Source of the DNA: Paraburkholderia sp. ZP32-5
GTDB taxonomy: Bacteria > Pseudomonadota > Gammaproteobacteria > Burkholderiales > Burkholderiaceae
Assembly: GCF_021390495.1 (NCBI RefSeq)
Contig: NZ_JAJEJP010000002.1
Coordinates: 2,170,001 to 2,234,000 of the forward strand
Direction: 5' to 3'
DNA: 64,000 bases
The position numbers and the translations under genes are program-made. The notes under the pieces were generated by a model. It worked only from the letters and a program-made list of their open reading frames with translations, did no database searches and had not been told where the DNA came from. This document shows, one piece after another, positions 62,766 through 64,000 of the stretch. Position 1 is the first letter of the stretch, and each line of letters begins with the position of its first letter.

Positions 62766-64000
62766 GGCAACGCGAAGACAACCACGCTATTGCCACGCTT
62801 GAAGTCGAGCTGCGTATTGCCGCCCGCCGCGACCGCGATGTATTGCTTGCCGTTCACCGTGTACGACACCGCCGGTGCATTGACGCCCGCGCCGCACTGG
62901 AACTCCCACAGCTTCCTGCCGCTCGCGGCATCGAACGCGCGGAACAGGCCATTACCCTCGCCGTTGAACACGAGACCGCCGGCGGTTGCGAGCACGCCGC
63001 CGATCAGCGGCTGATCGGTCTTGTAGTCCCACGCGATCTTGCCGGTGTCGATGTTCACCGCCGACAGCTTGCCCCACTGCTGCTCGCTCGCTATCACCTT
63101 GAACGCGCCGCCGAGCCACAGTTTGCTGCCGCCCGGATAGGCGGCTTCCTCGACCTGATAGGTCATCGGCTGATGCAGGTTGGCCGCGTAGACGAGGCGT
63201 GTTTGCGGATCGAACGCGATCGGCGACCACTCGACCCCGCCGTTCGCGCCCGGCAGCATGCGCGCGCCCTGCGCGGTCGGCAGCGTCCACATGTTCTCCT
63301 GCGGAATCATCGCCTGCGAGAAGCGGATCAGCCTACCGGTCGCGCGATCGTGCACGTACACATGACCGGTTTTGCCCGCATGCACGACGCCCGGAATCAT
63401 CTTGCCGTCGGTGTCGCGCACGTCGACCAGAACCGGCGGGCTCACCGCGTCGAGATCCCATACGTCATGCGGCACGTACTGGTAGTGCCATTTGTATTTG
63501 CCGGTGTCCAGATCGATCGCGACGAGCGAATCCGTGTACAGGTTGTCTCCCGGCCGGATCGCGCCATACAGGTCCGGCGACGGATTGCCGACGACGAAGA
63601 ACACGGTGTGCGTTTTCCGGTCGATCGCCGGTGTCATCCACACGCCGCCGCCGAGCGTCTTGTAGAAGTCGCCGCCCTTGTCGGCCAACTGCTTTTTCTC
63701 CGCGGCGATATCGCGCTTTTCGTCGCGACCGGTCGCGTCCTTGGTTGCCCATACACCTTCCTGGCCGCTGTCCGGGATCGTGTAGAAAGTCCACAGCAGT
63801 TGCCCGGAATTCGCGTCGAACGCTTTCACGAAGCCGCGAATGCCATACTCGCCGCCATTCGTGCCGATCAGCACCTTGCCGTCGACGACCGTCGGCGCCA
63901 TCGTTTCCGAGTAGCCCTCGTCGGGGTCGGCGATCTGGCTTTGCCACAGCACGTTGCCGGTTTTGGCGTCGAGCGCGACGAGCTTCGAGTCGAGCGTACC
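62762..64000 (-). CDS. PQQ-dependent alcohol dehydrogenase (5' part beyond window)
   Basis: The last 412 residues of a quinoprotein propeller; the amino end, with the signal peptide and any vicinal disulfide, lies to the right. Repeats such as [14 protein letters not shown] and [17 protein letters not shown] are clear. The active-site segment [15 protein letters not shown] places an Asp two residues after the catalytic Asp (codons at 63455-63457 and 63449-63451), the spacing found in lanthanide-type enzymes. Substrate is unknown; it is a different branch from the XoxF in this window. Confidence 0.88.
   Translation of the reverse strand, partial: GTLDSKLVALDAKTGNVLWQSQIADPDEGYSETMAPTVVDGKVLIGTNGGEYGIRGFVKAFDANSGQLLWTFYTIPDSGQEGVWATKDATGRDEKRDIAAEKKQLADKGGDFYKTLGGGVWMTPAIDRKTHTVFFVVGNPSPDLYGAIRPGDNLYTDSLVAIDLDTGKYKWHYQYVPHDVWDLDAVSPPVLVDVRDTDGKMIPGVVHAGKTGHVYVHDRATGRLIRFSQAMIPQENMWTLPTAQGARMLPGANGGVEWSPIAFDPQTRLVYAANLHQPMTYQVEEAAYPGGSKLWLGGAFKVIASEQQWGKLSAVNIDTGKIAWDYKTDQPLIGGVLATAGGLVFNGEGNGLFRAFDAASGRKLWEFQCGAGVNAPAVSYTVNGKQYIAVAAGGNTQLDFKRGNSVVVFALP

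Overview
The window looks like part of the chromosome of a methylotrophic member of the Burkholderiales (Paraburkholderia-like betaproteobacterium). The DNA is very GC-rich, genes are tightly packed with many ATGA start/stop overlaps, and the gene families (XoxF5-type methanol dehydrogenase, tetrahydromethanopterin [H4MPT] C1 enzymes, red-type RuBisCO with CbbX, flavin-type dihydromethanopterin reductase DmrB) are those of methylotrophic Burkholderia relatives. I see no transposase, integrase, tRNA, rRNA or CRISPR. The window is almost one continuous C1-metabolism island, cut at both ends by the window edge.

Layout. 1-3.3 kb (minus): MoxR ATPase and MxaS/MxaA/MxaC-like methanol dehydrogenase maturation genes. 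3.6-9.4 kb (minus): DUF2380 protein, CbbR-like LysR regulator, an unknown secreted protein, xoxJ, xoxG (cytochrome c) and xoxF (lanthanide methanol dehydrogenase). 9.8-18.5 kb (plus): pterin dehydratase, beta-RFAP synthase, mtdB, ATP-grasp protein, mch, second ATP-grasp, CitG-like protein, fae, small exported protein. 18.5-23.4 kb: FolB-like aldolase (minus), then a sigma-54 activator, dmrB and a dihydropteroate-synthase-like gene. 23.5-32.9 kb (minus): Calvin cycle operon cbbL-S-X-F-P-T-A-E. 33.4-38.9 kb: pqqA, DUF447 protein and methylofuran biosynthesis genes (mfnB, mfnE-, mfnF-, mfnD-like, HisA-like). 39.2-49.9 kb (plus): one long apparent operon fhcB-A-D-C, cytochrome b561, a proline-iminopeptidase-like hydrolase, pqqB-C-D-E and a response regulator. 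49.8-59.8 kb: histidine kinase, TonB-dependent receptor, PstS-like protein, MFS transporter, beta-propeller protein, tonB-exbB-exbD. 59.9-64 kb: cbbY, phosphoglycolate phosphatase, ankyrin protein, di-haem cytochrome c and a truncated PQQ alcohol dehydrogenase.

How it works together (inference from families). Methanol is oxidised in the periplasm by XoxF (PQQ plus lanthanide), with electrons to XoxG. Formaldehyde is condensed with H4MPT by Fae, oxidised by MtdB and Mch, and the formyl group passes to methylofuran and is released as formate by Fhc. Formate would be oxidised to CO2 by an enzyme not in the window, and CO2 is fixed by the cbb operon, with CbbY and Gph clearing inhibitory phosphates. 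The cofactors PQQ, H4MPT and methylofuran are largely made by genes interleaved here, and a TonB system is placed to import a scarce ligand, plausibly a lanthanide chelate.

The most interesting new signal is regulatory. Several separated C1 transcription units carry sigma-54 (-24/-12) promoter-like sequences, two of them sharing an identical 14-base core (pqqA and fhcB). Five units have a 15-bp dyad resembling GTGACAC-N-GTGTCAC 65-185 bp upstream of the -24 element, or in the regulator's own upstream region. The sigma-54 activator gene at 19.3 kb, which overlaps dmrB, is the natural candidate to control them. A second, different dyad (CGGGA-N5-TCCCG) lies upstream of both the TonB receptor and tonB-exbBD. 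These are read by eye and need genome-wide testing.
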